Part shown: positions 1 to 9,260 of the stretch, in pieces
Position numbering within the stretch: the first letter of the stretch is position 1
Layout: every line of letters starts with the position of its first letter
Source of the DNA: an uncultured Pseudomonadota bacterium
GTDB lineage: Bacteria; Myxococcota_A; UBA796; SXON01
Reading direction: 5' to 3'
DNA length: 64,000 nt
Assembly (NCBI GenBank): GCA_903900265.1
Contig: CAIUMM010000072.1
Coordinates: forward strand, 1-64,000
Notes under the pieces: model-generated
The model's database searches: none
The model's input: only the letters and a program-made list of their open reading frames with translations
What the model was told of the DNA's origin: nothing
Made by a program: the position numbers and the translations under genes

Positions 1-99
1 CCCACGCGCCATCCCAGCAGTTTGGCGCCGTACGACATGCAGATCGCCGTGGCGTTTGAGCCGTGGATGCTGCCCGGGCCGCTCCGAGGCGTGTACTAG
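1..99 (+). CDS. C-terminal tail of an unidentified protein (5' end outside window)
   Basis: Frame 1 is open from the first base to a TAG at 97-99 and encodes about 32 residues, including DMQIAVAFEPWMLPG and ending LRGVY. The fragment is too short to assign. It lies 53 bases upstream of a TldD/PmbA gene on the same strand and could be its partner subunit or an unrelated gene. Nothing in the tail matches the TldD C-terminus I know. The reading frame is the only support. Confidence 0.35.
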   Translation, partial: PTRHPSSLAPYDMQIAVAFEPWMLPGPLRGVY

Positions 100-140
100 C
101 GCAACTTTTGGCCCTTTAGCGCAGGTCGCCCCCGCCGCGA

Positions 141-146
141 TACGAA
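141..146 (+). promoter_or_regulatory. -10-like TACGAA, six bases before ATG 153
   Basis: TACGAA is followed by six bases (GGGGTC) and then the ATG. This fits the leaderless arrangement repeated across the window; no -35 is evident. Confidence 0.4.
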
Positions 147-152
147 GGGGTC

Positions 153-1460
153 ATGCAAGAACGCCCGCAGCTGCTCTCCGCGCTCGACCTGCTTCGCAAG
201 GGGGGCGCGTTCGCCGCAGAGGTGCTGCTGACCCGAACGGAGTGGCTGGAGCAGACCGGCTCACGTTCGCCGGTCACCGCGAGTGAGGCGGTAGGGTGGG
301 AGGTGCGCGGCTGGAAAGCGGGCGGTGCGACTGGCTTCGGCTCCGCTCCAACGCTTCAGGCTGCGGTCGATCAGGCGCTGCGGATGCTGGGCAGCGCAGC
401 GCCAGACCCGTTTGCGGGGCCAGCGGACCGGCAGGATGTCCGAACCGCTGGACTGTCCACGTCCGATCGACGCTATTCCGCCATCGAACAGGCCGACCGT
501 ATCGAGCTGCTGGAGCTCTCGGAGCGGGCCTTCGACAAGAGCGGCGCAAAGTCCGCAGCTTCGGTGCGCTTGGGCGGGCTGCGGTATCGACAAGAGCGCG
601 TGCATCGCAGCTGGGCAAGCAGTCGGGGCGCGGATCTGAGTGATTCGTCTACGACGTTTTCTTTGTCCGGAGCTGCACAGTTCGACGACGGGCGATCCAT
701 CCGTCAGGAGCTCGCTTCACGGCACTTCTCGGACGTGGCCAGCCTCCCGTTCGGGCTGGACTTGCGCCGCCGCGCTGAACCGTTGACGAAGCGGTTGGCG
801 GGCGCTGTCCCCGATCGCCCGTTGCTCATCGAGCCGAGAGCGATGGCGGAGTTCGCTCGCGCGCTCGCGCCTGCCTTTGCCGCGGATCATTCGGGGTTCA
901 TCCACCGGATGATCACCTCCGGCGTCCCCGCCACGCGCACCTTTGAACCCCTGCGACTCGCGCCGCCGCTGTTGCACATGACCGACGATGCTGGCCTGCA
1001 TTCTGGTCTTTATACGGTTGCCTTTGACGATCGCAGCGTGACGCCTGTGCCGCTGACGCTGCTCCGCGAAGGCGTCATCGGCGCCCAGTGTCACAGTCCC
1101 GAGACCGCGCGCGCGGACGGCACTCGGGCCACCGGTCATGTGCGGAATGGAAAGATACAGCCGTCTAACTTGGTGATTCGGCCAGGCTCGCGAACGCGGA
1201 ACATGATTCGCGCTGAGGTCGGCGAGCTCCTCGTGCTCGATGCCCCGCCCTTCTTGAACCTCGACACCGGCAGGCTCGAGGGCCCGGCGCAGGTCCTTCA
1301 CGTGCGCGACGGCGAGACCGTGGGATTCTACGAGGTCGCCTTCGACATCGGCTTGCTTGACTTCTTCGCGGGTGTCGTGGAGTTCGCTTCGGACCAGGAG
1401 CGCCACATCGGGGTGGACACGCCGACGGGGGTTTGGGATCGCGTTCGTACTACCTTGTGA
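153..1460 (+). CDS. TldD/PmbA-family protein
   Basis: 435 aa, about the length of TldE/PmbA. The family makes cytoplasmic TldD/TldE-type metalloprotease assemblies that trim peptides or modified microcin precursors; the substrate here is unknown. The C-terminal half has the family pattern: GVPATRTFEPL, then TGHVRNGKIQPSNLVIRPG near residue 345, and a glycine/aspartate-rich end (GFYEVAFDIGL). The HExxxH motif that carries zinc in TldD is not visible, so this is more like the PmbA/TldE subunit. A TldD partner, if encoded, would lie upstream of the window. Start chosen at ATG 153, preceded by TACGAA and six bases. Confidence 0.75.
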   Translation: MQERPQLLSALDLLRKGGAFAAEVLLTRTEWLEQTGSRSPVTASEAVGWEVRGWKAGGATGFGSAPTLQAAVDQALRMLGSAAPDPFAGPADRQDVRTAGLSTSDRRYSAIEQADRIELLELSERAFDKSGAKSAASVRLGGLRYRQERVHRSWASSRGADLSDSSTTFSLSGAAQFDDGRSIRQELASRHFSDVASLPFGLDLRRRAEPLTKRLAGAVPDRPLLIEPRAMAEFARALAPAFAADHSGFIHRMITSGVPATRTFEPLRLAPPLLHMTDDAGLHSGLYTVAFDDRSVTPVPLTLLREGVIGAQCHSPETARADGTRATGHVRNGKIQPSNLVIRPGSRTRNMIRAEVGELLVLDAPPFLNLDTGRLEGPAQVLHVRDGETVGFYEVAFDIGLLDFFAGVVEFASDQERHIGVDTPTGVWDRVRTTL

Positions 1461-1567
1461 TTTTGACAAGCCGTTGCGAGCGATCTGAACCTCGCGCAAG
1501 CCGTTCTCACAAATTCTGGATATCTTCCGTTTGCACTCGCCCCGCGTTGTGGCAAGCTGTACTATCG

Positions 1568-3262
1568 ATGGAGACCCCCTTGCGTTCTATTTCTGTATTG
1601 TTCCTGCTTCCTGCCCTGATTCTCGCGCCCGGCTGCGACGGCAAGGTCGAGGATACGTCCGATACCTCGGATACTTCGGATACGTCGGACACCTCCGACA
1701 CCTCCGATTCGGAGACCGGCGATACGCAGCAGACCGCAGACGCAGACATGGACGGGTACGACGCAGTGTCGGCCGGTGGCGATGACTGTGACGACACCAA
1801 CGCCGACATCCATCCCGGCGCGGAAGACGCTTGGTACGACGGCGTAGACTCCGACTGCGCGGGCAATAACGACTTCGATCAGGACGGCGACGGCAGCGAG
1901 GGCGGTGACTCTGGGCTGGACTGCAATGACGACGACGCCTCGGTCAACCCCGATGCGCCGGAGATCTGCGACGGTCAAGACAACGACTGCGACGGCACCA
2001 GCGACGTCAACCCTACGGACGGGGCCGTGATCTACAGTGACGCGGACGGCGATGGCTACGGCGCGGGAGACGCGATCGGCACGGGTTGCGCCGTCGAAGT
2101 CGGCACGTCCAACAGCGCGGACGACTGCAACGACGCCGATGACTCCATCCACCCCAACGCCGACGAGTACTGTGACAGCGTCGACGAAAACTGTGACGGC
2201 ACCGCGGACGATCACCCGGTGGACGGCACGAACTTCGGGCAGGACAGCGACTCCGACGGCTACGGCTCCGGCACCGTGATTGAGAACGCCTGCGCGGCCC
2301 CCGAAGGCTACGTCGAGTCCCTCGATGACTGCGACGACAGCGCCGCCGCCGTCAACCCCGCCGCGATCGAAGCCTGCGACTCCATCGACAACGACTGCGA
2401 CACCTTCATCGACGAAGCCGGCTCCACCGGCGAGACCTCGTTCTACGTCGACGCCGACGGCGATGGCGAAGGCGACGCGGAGACCACCGGTTCGTTCTGC
2501 ACCTTGCCGGCGTCCGGCTACTCCGAGAACGGCGACGACTGCGACGACACCAGCGCTGATCGCTACTCCACGAACACTGAATCGGATGACGGCCTCGACA
2601 ACGACTGCGACCTCTGGGTGGACGAAGACTTCGTCGCTGCCGGTGACCTCGTGATCACCGAGGTTGTACGCCAGCCGCGCGTGGGCGGCTCGTCGACCAA
2701 CACCGACGCGCAGTGGTTCGAGATCTACAACAACTCCAGCCGGGACGTCGATATGTCCTACTGGTACGTCGTCCGTAGCTCCGGCTCGACCTCGACCGAC
2801 GCGTTCTTCGTCGACCCCGCTGCGCCGGTGATCGTGCCGGCCGGCGACTACGCGGTGTTCTGCAAGACCTCCGACTACGAGTCGTCGGCCACCGCCGGCT
2901 ACCCGTTGCTGTGCGACTACATCTGGGGCGATGCCGCCGAGGCCTCCACGTACTCCGGCATCTACCACGACAACACGTTCAACCTGCAGCGTGACGCCGA
3001 CTTCCTCGGCTTCTACGTCGGCGGCGGCACGAGCACCGGCACCAAGATCGACGGCATCACGTGGACCTACTCGGCCACCTCCTCGTCGAGCTGGCCGCGT
3101 GACTCCACGTACTCGATGATGCTCGACAGCGGCTCCACCGACGCCACCAGCAACGACACGAACACCAACTGGTGCTCGGCGCCGACCAGCTACACCTGGT
3201 GGGTCAGCGGCACCTCCTACGAGTATGGCACCCCGGGCTTCGCCAACCCCACCTGCCCGTAG
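1568..3262 (+). CDS. Lipoprotein with MopE-type putative metal-binding repeats and a lamin-tail domain
   Basis: 564 aa. A signal peptide ends in a lipobox (ILAPGC), then a run of Asp-Thr-Ser repeats (residues about 30-50) spaces the body from the membrane. Residues about 60-360 hold repeated DCDD...ICDGQDNDCDG units, the putative metal-binding motif of myxobacterial MopE-like proteins, rich in Cys and Asp and probably binding calcium. From about residue 360 (GDLVITEVVRQP...QWFEIYNNSS) a lamin-tail domain follows. Likely an outer-membrane surface lipoprotein. The start at ATG 1568 gives a clean signal peptide; upstream in-frame starts would add a polar extension. Long reading frames on the opposite strand are repeat shadows. 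Confidence 0.85.
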   Translation: METPLRSISVLFLLPALILAPGCDGKVEDTSDTSDTSDTSDTSDTSDSETGDTQQTADADMDGYDAVSAGGDDCDDTNADIHPGAEDAWYDGVDSDCAGNNDFDQDGDGSEGGDSGLDCNDDDASVNPDAPEICDGQDNDCDGTSDVNPTDGAVIYSDADGDGYGAGDAIGTGCAVEVGTSNSADDCNDADDSIHPNADEYCDSVDENCDGTADDHPVDGTNFGQDSDSDGYGSGTVIENACAAPEGYVESLDDCDDSAAAVNPAAIEACDSIDNDCDTFIDEAGSTGETSFYVDADGDGEGDAETTGSFCTLPASGYSENGDDCDDTSADRYSTNTESDDGLDNDCDLWVDEDFVAAGDLVITEVVRQPRVGGSSTNTDAQWFEIYNNSSRDVDMSYWYVVRSSGSTSTDAFFVDPAAPVIVPAGDYAVFCKTSDYESSATAGYPLLCDYIWGDAAEASTYSGIYHDNTFNLQRDADFLGFYVGGGTSTGTKIDGITWTYSATSSSSWPRDSTYSMMLDSGSTDATSNDTNTNWCSAPTSYTWWVSGTSYEYGTPGFANPTCP

Positions 3263-3264
3263 TC

Positions 3265-5688
3265 GTGAAGCGCGCGTTCGTCCCGACGCTGCTGCTCCTC
3301 TCGGGGTGCTGCGGGCAGGACGCGCCAGTTTGGCTGTCTATTGAACCGTTGGCGCTCGCATCCGATGTGCGCCAAACAGTTGATCTACGTGGGTTCCTCG
3401 CCGACGACGGCGGTGAGCTCACGTTTACGGCTGTCGCTGATCCCGGCGTGCTGGCGTCAGTAGACGACGCCGGCGTGCTCACGGTCGTGTCCGAGTCGGG
3501 GTTCACCGGAAGCACCGCGGTGCACTTGACCGTCGCGGATGCCTGCGGCAACGCATCCGACGCCGAGCTGGACGTGATCGTCGGGGGAGCTTCTGGCGAC
3601 GTGTGCCTGCAGCACCTCGAGTACACGGCGCGCGCGGGCGCCCAGCAGGTGTTTGTGGCGGGCGAGTTCAACGATTGGGACTCCACGGCCACGCCGATGA
3701 CCGACGAAGGCGGCGGGTTGTGGTCGGTGGATCTCGAGCTGGCGGAAGGAAACTACGCGTACAAATTCATCGAGGTCGACTACAGCGCAAACTCCGAGCT
3801 GTGGTCGTGTGACCCCGAAGCGGACTTTGTGCAGTGCGACGAAGGCTATACCTGGGACCCTTCCTGCGCCCCGGGCGGCGCGGAGTGCAACAGCTTGCTG
3901 GTGGTGCCGGACTGCTCGCTCCCCCAGCTTGACGTCACGGCGCTGCACATCGACCGTGACGCCAACGGCGTTGCGGTTGTCGTCGACGCTTCGGGGGACG
4001 TCGCGACGGCTGCGGCGATGCTGGACGGCGCGCCGGTGGATGCGTGGACCGGATCTGGATTTTCGTTTGCAGCGTCGGGCTTGAGCGAAGGCCGTCACGT
4101 CCTTCAGTTCTCGGTGACGACCTCGGATGGTCGCACGCCTCGCCCGCTGAAGATCCCGTTCTGGACAGACGACGTCCAGTGGCAGAACGGTCTGCTTTAC
4201 TATGTTTTTGTAGACCGCTTTTTTGATGGCGCGCCCGAGCTCAACCGGGACGAAGGCACCGGGACCGCCTCGACCGACTACGAAGGCGGTGACTGGCAAG
4301 GCGTCATCGACAAGATGGACTACCTCGCCGACGCTGGCGTGACGGTGATCTGGCTGACCGCACCGCAGGACAACGCATCCGGCTCCTACGGTGGAAGCTG
4401 CGGCGCCACCTACTCTGGCTACCACGGCTACTGGCCCGCCGACCCCTTCGCCCCCGAGCCGCACTTCGGCGACGCCGCGACGCTGCATGCGCTGATCGAC
4501 GCCGCGCACGCCCGCAACATCCGCGTGATCACCGACTGGGTCGGCAACCACGTACACGTGCTTCATCCGTACTTTCGCGAGCACCCCGAGTGGTTCAACC
4601 CCGAGGCGCTCTGCGGCGACGCGAACAATTGGAACGACATCCCCGAGACCTGTTGGTTCGACAGTTTTCTCCCGGACATCCGCTACTACGACGCCGACCC
4701 GCTGATGCAGATGGTCGACGACGCGATGGTCTGGGCGCAGGACTACGATCTCGACGGTTACCGGGTGGACGCGGTCAAGCACATGCCGCACAGCGTGTTC
4801 CAGAACTTTGCCAGTCGGGTCGAGAACGAGCTGGAGTTTCGCGGCGCTGGCGGCGACGAAGACTTCTACACCGTCGGAGAGACCTACTCCGGCGATCAGG
4901 CGCTGATCTCCAGCTACATCGGTGCCAATGCGCTGGATGCCCAGTTTGACTTTCCGCTGTATTGGGCGGTGGTCGCCGCGTTCGCGCGGGACGAGATCGG
5001 CCTCTCCAACGGGGCCGGGTCGTTGGAGTCGGTGCGGGCTTCGTCGGAGACGGCGTTCGCCGGCCACACGATGAGCACGTTCCTCGGAAACCACGATGTC
5101 GCGCGCTTCATCGCGCAGGCCAGCGGGGAGATCGGCTCGTTGTACGGGGACAGCGCCTGCGGGGACGACGGTGCGCTGCGCAGCCCGGACCTGCCGCCGG
5201 GGTGGTCGGAGCCCTACGATCGGCTGCGGCTCGCCTGGGCCTTCTTGCTGACGAATGAGGGCTTGCCGTTGATCTACTACGGCGACGAGATCGGGCTGCC
5301 CGGCTACGCGGATCCCGACAATCGGCAGATGATGCGCTTCGGAAGCGCGCTCTCGGGAGACGAGTCCGACGTGCTCACGCAGGTGCAGCTGCTTGGACAG
5401 GCGCGCCGCGAACATCCGGCGATGTCGTCGGGCACCCGCGTCGACTGGTGGGAGGGCGAAGCGGATCTGTGGGCGTACGCCCGTGTGAACTCCGAAGCGG
5501 ATGATGACGTGCTGGTGATCCTGAATCGCGGCGGTTCGTCCCGCACGCTTAGCAACGGCCTCGCTTTTGCCGGTTTGACGCACGGGCGCTTTCGCGACGT
5601 GCTGACCGGCGAGCTTTTCACGGCGTCGGGAGATTCGCTCACCGTCGACGTTCCGGCGATGTCGGCGCGCGTGCTGGTCGGCGAGTAG
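3265..5688 (+). CDS. GH13 alpha-amylase, secreted lipoprotein with glycogen-binding-like domain
   Basis: 807 aa, GTG start, lipobox LLLLSGC. Order of domains: an Ig/cadherin-like region (about 30-105), a CBM48/AMPK-like domain (QQVFVAGEFNDW near 130), then a GH13 barrel. All four GH13 regions are visible: DWVGNHV (I), GYRVDAVKH with the nucleophile Asp (II), GETYSG with the acid/base Glu (III) and FLGNHDVARF (IV). It should cut alpha-1,4 linkages of starch or glycogen at the cell surface. It starts two bases after the previous stop and heads a cluster with a maltoporin-like protein and a glucoamylase. Confidence 0.9.
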   Translation: MKRAFVPTLLLLSGCCGQDAPVWLSIEPLALASDVRQTVDLRGFLADDGGELTFTAVADPGVLASVDDAGVLTVVSESGFTGSTAVHLTVADACGNASDAELDVIVGGASGDVCLQHLEYTARAGAQQVFVAGEFNDWDSTATPMTDEGGGLWSVDLELAEGNYAYKFIEVDYSANSELWSCDPEADFVQCDEGYTWDPSCAPGGAECNSLLVVPDCSLPQLDVTALHIDRDANGVAVVVDASGDVATAAAMLDGAPVDAWTGSGFSFAASGLSEGRHVLQFSVTTSDGRTPRPLKIPFWTDDVQWQNGLLYYVFVDRFFDGAPELNRDEGTGTASTDYEGGDWQGVIDKMDYLADAGVTVIWLTAPQDNASGSYGGSCGATYSGYHGYWPADPFAPEPHFGDAATLHALIDAAHARNIRVITDWVGNHVHVLHPYFREHPEWFNPEALCGDANNWNDIPETCWFDSFLPDIRYYDADPLMQMVDDAMVWAQDYDLDGYRVDAVKHMPHSVFQNFASRVENELEFRGAGGDEDFYTVGETYSGDQALISSYIGANALDAQFDFPLYWAVVAAFARDEIGLSNGAGSLESVRASSETAFAGHTMSTFLGNHDVARFIAQASGEIGSLYGDSACGDDGALRSPDLPPGWSEPYDRLRLAWAFLLTNEGLPLIYYGDEIGLPGYADPDNRQMMRFGSALSGDESDVLTQVQLLGQARREHPAMSSGTRVDWWEGEADLWAYARVNSEADDDVLVILNRGGSSRTLSNGLAFAGLTHGRFRDVLTGELFTASGDSLTVDVPAMSARVLVGE

Positions 5689-5701
5689 CGCCGGTTCTTG
5701 A

Positions 5702-5707
5702 TAGCCA
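5702..5707 (+). promoter_or_regulatory. -10-like TAGCCA, six bases before GTG 5714
   Basis: TAGCCA, then CGGAGG, then GTG 5714. The CGGAGG looks like a Shine-Dalgarno but touches the GTG. It would suit a TTG start at 5720 instead, so two initiation modes are possible here. Confidence 0.35.
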
Positions 5708-5713
5708 CGGAGG

Positions 5714-7129
5714 GTGTTGTTGCTGCTATCTTTTGCTCTCGCGGCGCCCGCTCTCGCGGCTGAACCCGCGGCGCCCGCTCTCGCGGCTGAACCCGCTGTG
5801 CCCGCTGAACCCGCCGAAGACGCCGCGGCGTTCACGTCGCACCTGCTCGTTGGGTCCTACGGTCGGGTTGAAGCCGCCACCGATCTGAACGGCGGGGGCG
5901 GGAGCCCGATCACCGTCACCGCGCATCCGGGACGGCTCTATGCCGATCCCTACCTTGAGCTGGACGTAGGCTGGAAGCTGGAAACAAAGTCAGGAACTCG
6001 CTTTCTCGCGCTGGTCACGCCGGCGTTGAGCGGTGAGCTGTTTCATTACACCGGGACCTTCGACGCCAGCCTCGCGGTGCGCAACTTGTACGCCCAAGCC
6101 GACGATTTTGCCGTGTCCGGCCTTGGGGTTTGGGCCGGCTCGCGCATGTACCGCGGCGACGATGTGTACCTGCTGGACTTCTGGCCGCTGGACAACCTGA
6201 ACACTGTCGGCGGCGGGCTGCACTATCGTCCACCGAACACCGGGTTGAACCTCGCAGCCCACGTGGGATTCAATCGGTTGGCACAGGATTCCTGGCAGTA
6301 CCAGTCGTTGCAGGAGGCCACGCCCGGCGCGGTAGGCGCGGCGGCGGTCACCACCCTCGATCGGCAGCGCACGGTCGCGTCGGTCACCGGCAGCTATGCG
6401 CTTCCGATTGGTACAATTACCGTGCGTCCCAAGCTCCACGGCGAGCTGCACGGCGTTCCCGCCGGGTCCCGCGAGGTGGCGGGCGGCGTGGTCGAGTCGC
6501 TGCCGCGCGAGCAGGGCTGGTTGGGCGGGGGCGAAGTCTCGGTGTACGGCTGGGGAAAAGACAGCTATGCGCATGTGTTCTACCGGCACGCCACCGGCAT
6601 CGCGGCGGTCGGAGAGCTGACCGTGCCCACCGATGGATTCGCGTTGGACAGCAGCGTCAACGCCGCGCGGGAGGACCTTGCTGCGGTGGCGTTCAACGAG
6701 GATCTCGGAGTGTTTTCCATCGCGGGAGGGATGTACGTGCGCAGCTGGGCCGACGCGGACGCCAACGTCACCGACCCCGATGATGGCTGGGAGTGGGTAG
6801 GCTCGGTGAGGCCGGGTGTGTATCCTTCCCAGTATGTGTCTTTGCAAGCGGAGATCTCCCACGAAGCCGCGTTTCCCGCGGGCTTGGACCCACGAACCAA
6901 CGTGCAGGAGTCCCCGGTGGTCACGCGCGTGTCCTTCTTGCCGGGCGTGCAGCTTGGACGCGGCAGCTTCGCACGACCGAGCATCCACCTGCGCTATACG
7001 TTGTCGCTGGTCAACCAGAGCGCGTTGGACCGCCTTGATCCCGGCGATTCGCGGCGGGCGCGGGGTCCGGTGCAGCACGCGGTGGGCGTAGGCGCGGAGT
7101 GGTGGATCCAGTCCCAGGGCTATCGATGA
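5714..7129 (+). CDS. LamB-like outer-membrane porin (maltodextrin uptake)
   Basis: 471 aa with a signal peptide (LLLLSFALAAPALAAEP) and a short Ala/Glu/Pro repeat before the mature barrel. Alternating beta-strand residues run throughout. WAGSRMYRGDDVYLLDFW near residue 140 resembles the conserved maltoporin stretch in LamB (FxGKRFYQRHDVHMIDF). Its place between an alpha-amylase and a glucoamylase supports a role in maltodextrin passage across the outer membrane. The stop overlaps the next start (ATGA). GTG 5714 is used, but TTG 5717 or 5720 are possible. Confidence 0.75.
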   Translation: MLLLLSFALAAPALAAEPAAPALAAEPAVPAEPAEDAAAFTSHLLVGSYGRVEAATDLNGGGGSPITVTAHPGRLYADPYLELDVGWKLETKSGTRFLALVTPALSGELFHYTGTFDASLAVRNLYAQADDFAVSGLGVWAGSRMYRGDDVYLLDFWPLDNLNTVGGGLHYRPPNTGLNLAAHVGFNRLAQDSWQYQSLQEATPGAVGAAAVTTLDRQRTVASVTGSYALPIGTITVRPKLHGELHGVPAGSREVAGGVVESLPREQGWLGGGEVSVYGWGKDSYAHVFYRHATGIAAVGELTVPTDGFALDSSVNAAREDLAAVAFNEDLGVFSIAGGMYVRSWADADANVTDPDDGWEWVGSVRPGVYPSQYVSLQAEISHEAAFPAGLDPRTNVQESPVVTRVSFLPGVQLGRGSFARPSIHLRYTLSLVNQSALDRLDPGDSRRARGPVQHAVGVGAEWWIQSQGYR

Positions 7130-9237
7130 TCGGCCTGACGCTGGCGTTGCTGGCCGCGTCGAAGTCGGCGGTTGCGGGTTCAGCGCCCCACTTCAGCCTG
7201 CCGGATCTGGTCACCGCGAATGGGCGTGGCGCCTTTGTTTTTGAGGGGGATCGTCTCTCTTCCGCGTACCCGCACTTGTACCAAGAATACACGCCCGGCG
7301 ACGTCACGCCTGACGTGCTCTACGACAGCTACTTTGGCGTGGTCGCGAGCGGGTCAGGGGCGTGGCTCACCGACGCCCGCAGCGTCGATTACCTGCCGGG
7401 CACCGGCATCATCGAGGTGCAACGCACCGCACCGGCAGGCTTGGGCCTCGCGGTCACCGAGTATGACTTTGCGCCCATGGACTACGCCGGCGTCGGCATC
7501 GCGCAGGTGCTGTACGTCGAGAACACCGGCGCCACCACGCTCTCCGGGGTGCAGATCGTCTCGTTGCACAACTACCATGTGGGCGGCTCCGAGACGGTGC
7601 AATCGCACGACGCGTCCCATGCGTCCGAGTCGGGCAGCGACGTCGCGTTGAACTACTCCGGGCCTGGCGCGAGCGACGTCAGCTGCGATGACGTCTACAA
7701 CCGCGTGCTCGCCGGGCAGGCGATCGGCGGAGGATGCGGAAGGTCAGGCGATGACGTGGTCCCGGCGTTGGGGTGGCGTCTCGAGGATCTGGCCCCGGGA
7801 GCCGGGGTTTGGGTCGGCGTCGTCACCACCGACGGAGACGGCGACGCGTGGATCGCCGGGCGATCTGCAGCGGCGTGGGTGACTGATGAGCAGGCGGATT
7901 GGGCGGCCTGGCAGGCCGAAAACCGTGTGCCCGACGACCTGAGCGACGTCGAGCGCAGCGTCTACGAACAGCAGCTATCCTTCTTGCGCATGGCGCAGGT
8001 CACCGAGCCGGGCGACGCCTACGGGCAGATCCCCGCTTCGTTGCCGGTCAGCGCGCCGGTCGGGGACTTCGAGCACATCTGGAACATCACCTGGGTGCGC
8101 GACGGCTCCTACGCGGCGGCGGCGCTCGCGGCGGCGGGGCGCACCGACGAGGCCGCGGCTGCGCTGCGCTTCCTCGCGCAGGGCAAGACCGGCGCCTACC
8201 GCTCCTACGTGGGCGACGCGAACTACCTCGTGAGCGTCTGCCGCGTGTACGGAGACGGCACCGAGTGGTCCGACTCGGACGAGAACGGCCCCAACGTCGA
8301 GTTCGACGACTTCGGCTTGTATTTATGGGCGCTGGGCGTGCTTCGGGACGCCGGTCGGGCCGACGTGGTCGCTGAGCTTGGGCCCCCCGCGCTGGACGGC
8401 GTGGCTGATGTGCTGTTGGGGTTGATCGACCCGAACACCGGCTTGCTGCAGCCGGACTCTTCGATCTGGGAGCGTCATTGGAACGGCCAACAGCAGCAGT
8501 TTGCGTACTCCTCGATCCAGGCGGTCGCCGGTCTGACGGCAGCGGCGAATATCGCGGATGATCTGCGTGACCCCCGAGCGGCCTCCTACCGAGCTGGCGC
8601 GGCGGAGATCGCTGCGGCGATCCGGATGCACCTGCTGTCGGCCTCCGGGGTGATCGCCGCCAGCAAAGATCAGCTGGATATCGGCTCCGATTACCTCGAT
8701 CTTGCCGCGGTAGAAGCGTTCAATCACGAGATCCTCGAAGCCGGCGGGCCCGAGTGGGACGCCAGCCTCGCCGCGTGGGACGCCGGCCTGCGCGTTGCCA
8801 GCGGCAACGGCTACGCCCGAAACGACGACGGCAGCCTGTACGATCAGCACGAGTGGGCGGTGATCGACCTGCGTCTCACCGAAGGGCTGCGTCGGTCGTG
8901 TGATCTGGAGCGCGCTCGCGCGCTGGAGGCGTGGATCACCGATCAGGCAGCGCTCAACCACAACACCATCCCTGAGCTCTACGACCCGGGCAACGCAAAC
9001 TACGCAGGTCCTGCGCCGATGCTTGGCTTCGGGGCCGGGGCTTATGTCTGGGGAATGCTGCACCGCGCGGAGCTGGAGGCTGCGTGTGACCCCGACACTG
9101 CGCAGGTGCTCGGCGACGATTCCGGAGCGGCTCAGGTTGGCTGCGGGTGTGCCGCAGGGGCGCAGCGCGGAGCTTCGAGCCTGTGGATCGTGCTCGCCGC
9201 GCTGCTTTGGGGCCGGCGACGTCAAGTCCCGGGATAG
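7126..9237 (+). CDS. GH15-like glucoamylase with MYXO-CTERM-like surface anchor
   Basis: 703 aa. The ATG overlaps the porin stop. A signal peptide (LTLALLAASKSAVAG) is followed by a beta-sandwich region and, from about residue 310, an (alpha/alpha)6-type catalytic domain (HIWNITWVRDGSYAAAAL; DEHEWAVIDL-like stretch near the end). It should release glucose from dextrin ends outside the cell. The C-terminus has clustered Cys (GCGCAAG), a hydrophobic stretch (LWIVLAALLW) and Arg (GRRR). This is the layout of MYXO-CTERM sorting tails, so surface anchoring is likely. It is the third gene of the starch cluster. Confidence 0.8.
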   Translation: MIGLTLALLAASKSAVAGSAPHFSLPDLVTANGRGAFVFEGDRLSSAYPHLYQEYTPGDVTPDVLYDSYFGVVASGSGAWLTDARSVDYLPGTGIIEVQRTAPAGLGLAVTEYDFAPMDYAGVGIAQVLYVENTGATTLSGVQIVSLHNYHVGGSETVQSHDASHASESGSDVALNYSGPGASDVSCDDVYNRVLAGQAIGGGCGRSGDDVVPALGWRLEDLAPGAGVWVGVVTTDGDGDAWIAGRSAAAWVTDEQADWAAWQAENRVPDDLSDVERSVYEQQLSFLRMAQVTEPGDAYGQIPASLPVSAPVGDFEHIWNITWVRDGSYAAAALAAAGRTDEAAAALRFLAQGKTGAYRSYVGDANYLVSVCRVYGDGTEWSDSDENGPNVEFDDFGLYLWALGVLRDAGRADVVAELGPPALDGVADVLLGLIDPNTGLLQPDSSIWERHWNGQQQQFAYSSIQAVAGLTAAANIADDLRDPRAASYRAGAAEIAAAIRMHLLSASGVIAASKDQLDIGSDYLDLAAVEAFNHEILEAGGPEWDASLAAWDAGLRVASGNGYARNDDGSLYDQHEWAVIDLRLTEGLRRSCDLERARALEAWITDQAALNHNTIPELYDPGNANYAGPAPMLGFGAGAYVWGMLHRAELEAACDPDTAQVLGDDSGAAQVGCGCAAGAQRGASSLWIVLAALLWGRRRQVPG

Positions 9238-9260
9238 ACGACGCCATCCTTGGAGCTTGG

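Noticed and set aside
1560-1565. TACTAT as the -10 of the lipoprotein at 1568
   Set aside because: It ends only two bases before the ATG, so it would place transcription inside the gene; no other start rescues the spacing.
1656-1710. CRISPR-like or satellite repeat in the short-period tandem sequences (also 26215-26400 and 56461-56556)
   Set aside because: These are in-frame coding repeats for Asp/Thr/Ser linkers with no spacers of constant length.
1562-2968. Long minus-strand frame opposite the metal-binding-repeat lipoprotein, and similar ones at 3457-5835, 23003-25480, 44867-48247 and 49399-51348
   Set aside because: Shadows of strongly biased high-GC coding sequence; their products are Arg/Val-rich without domain patterns, and the plus-strand genes are clear.
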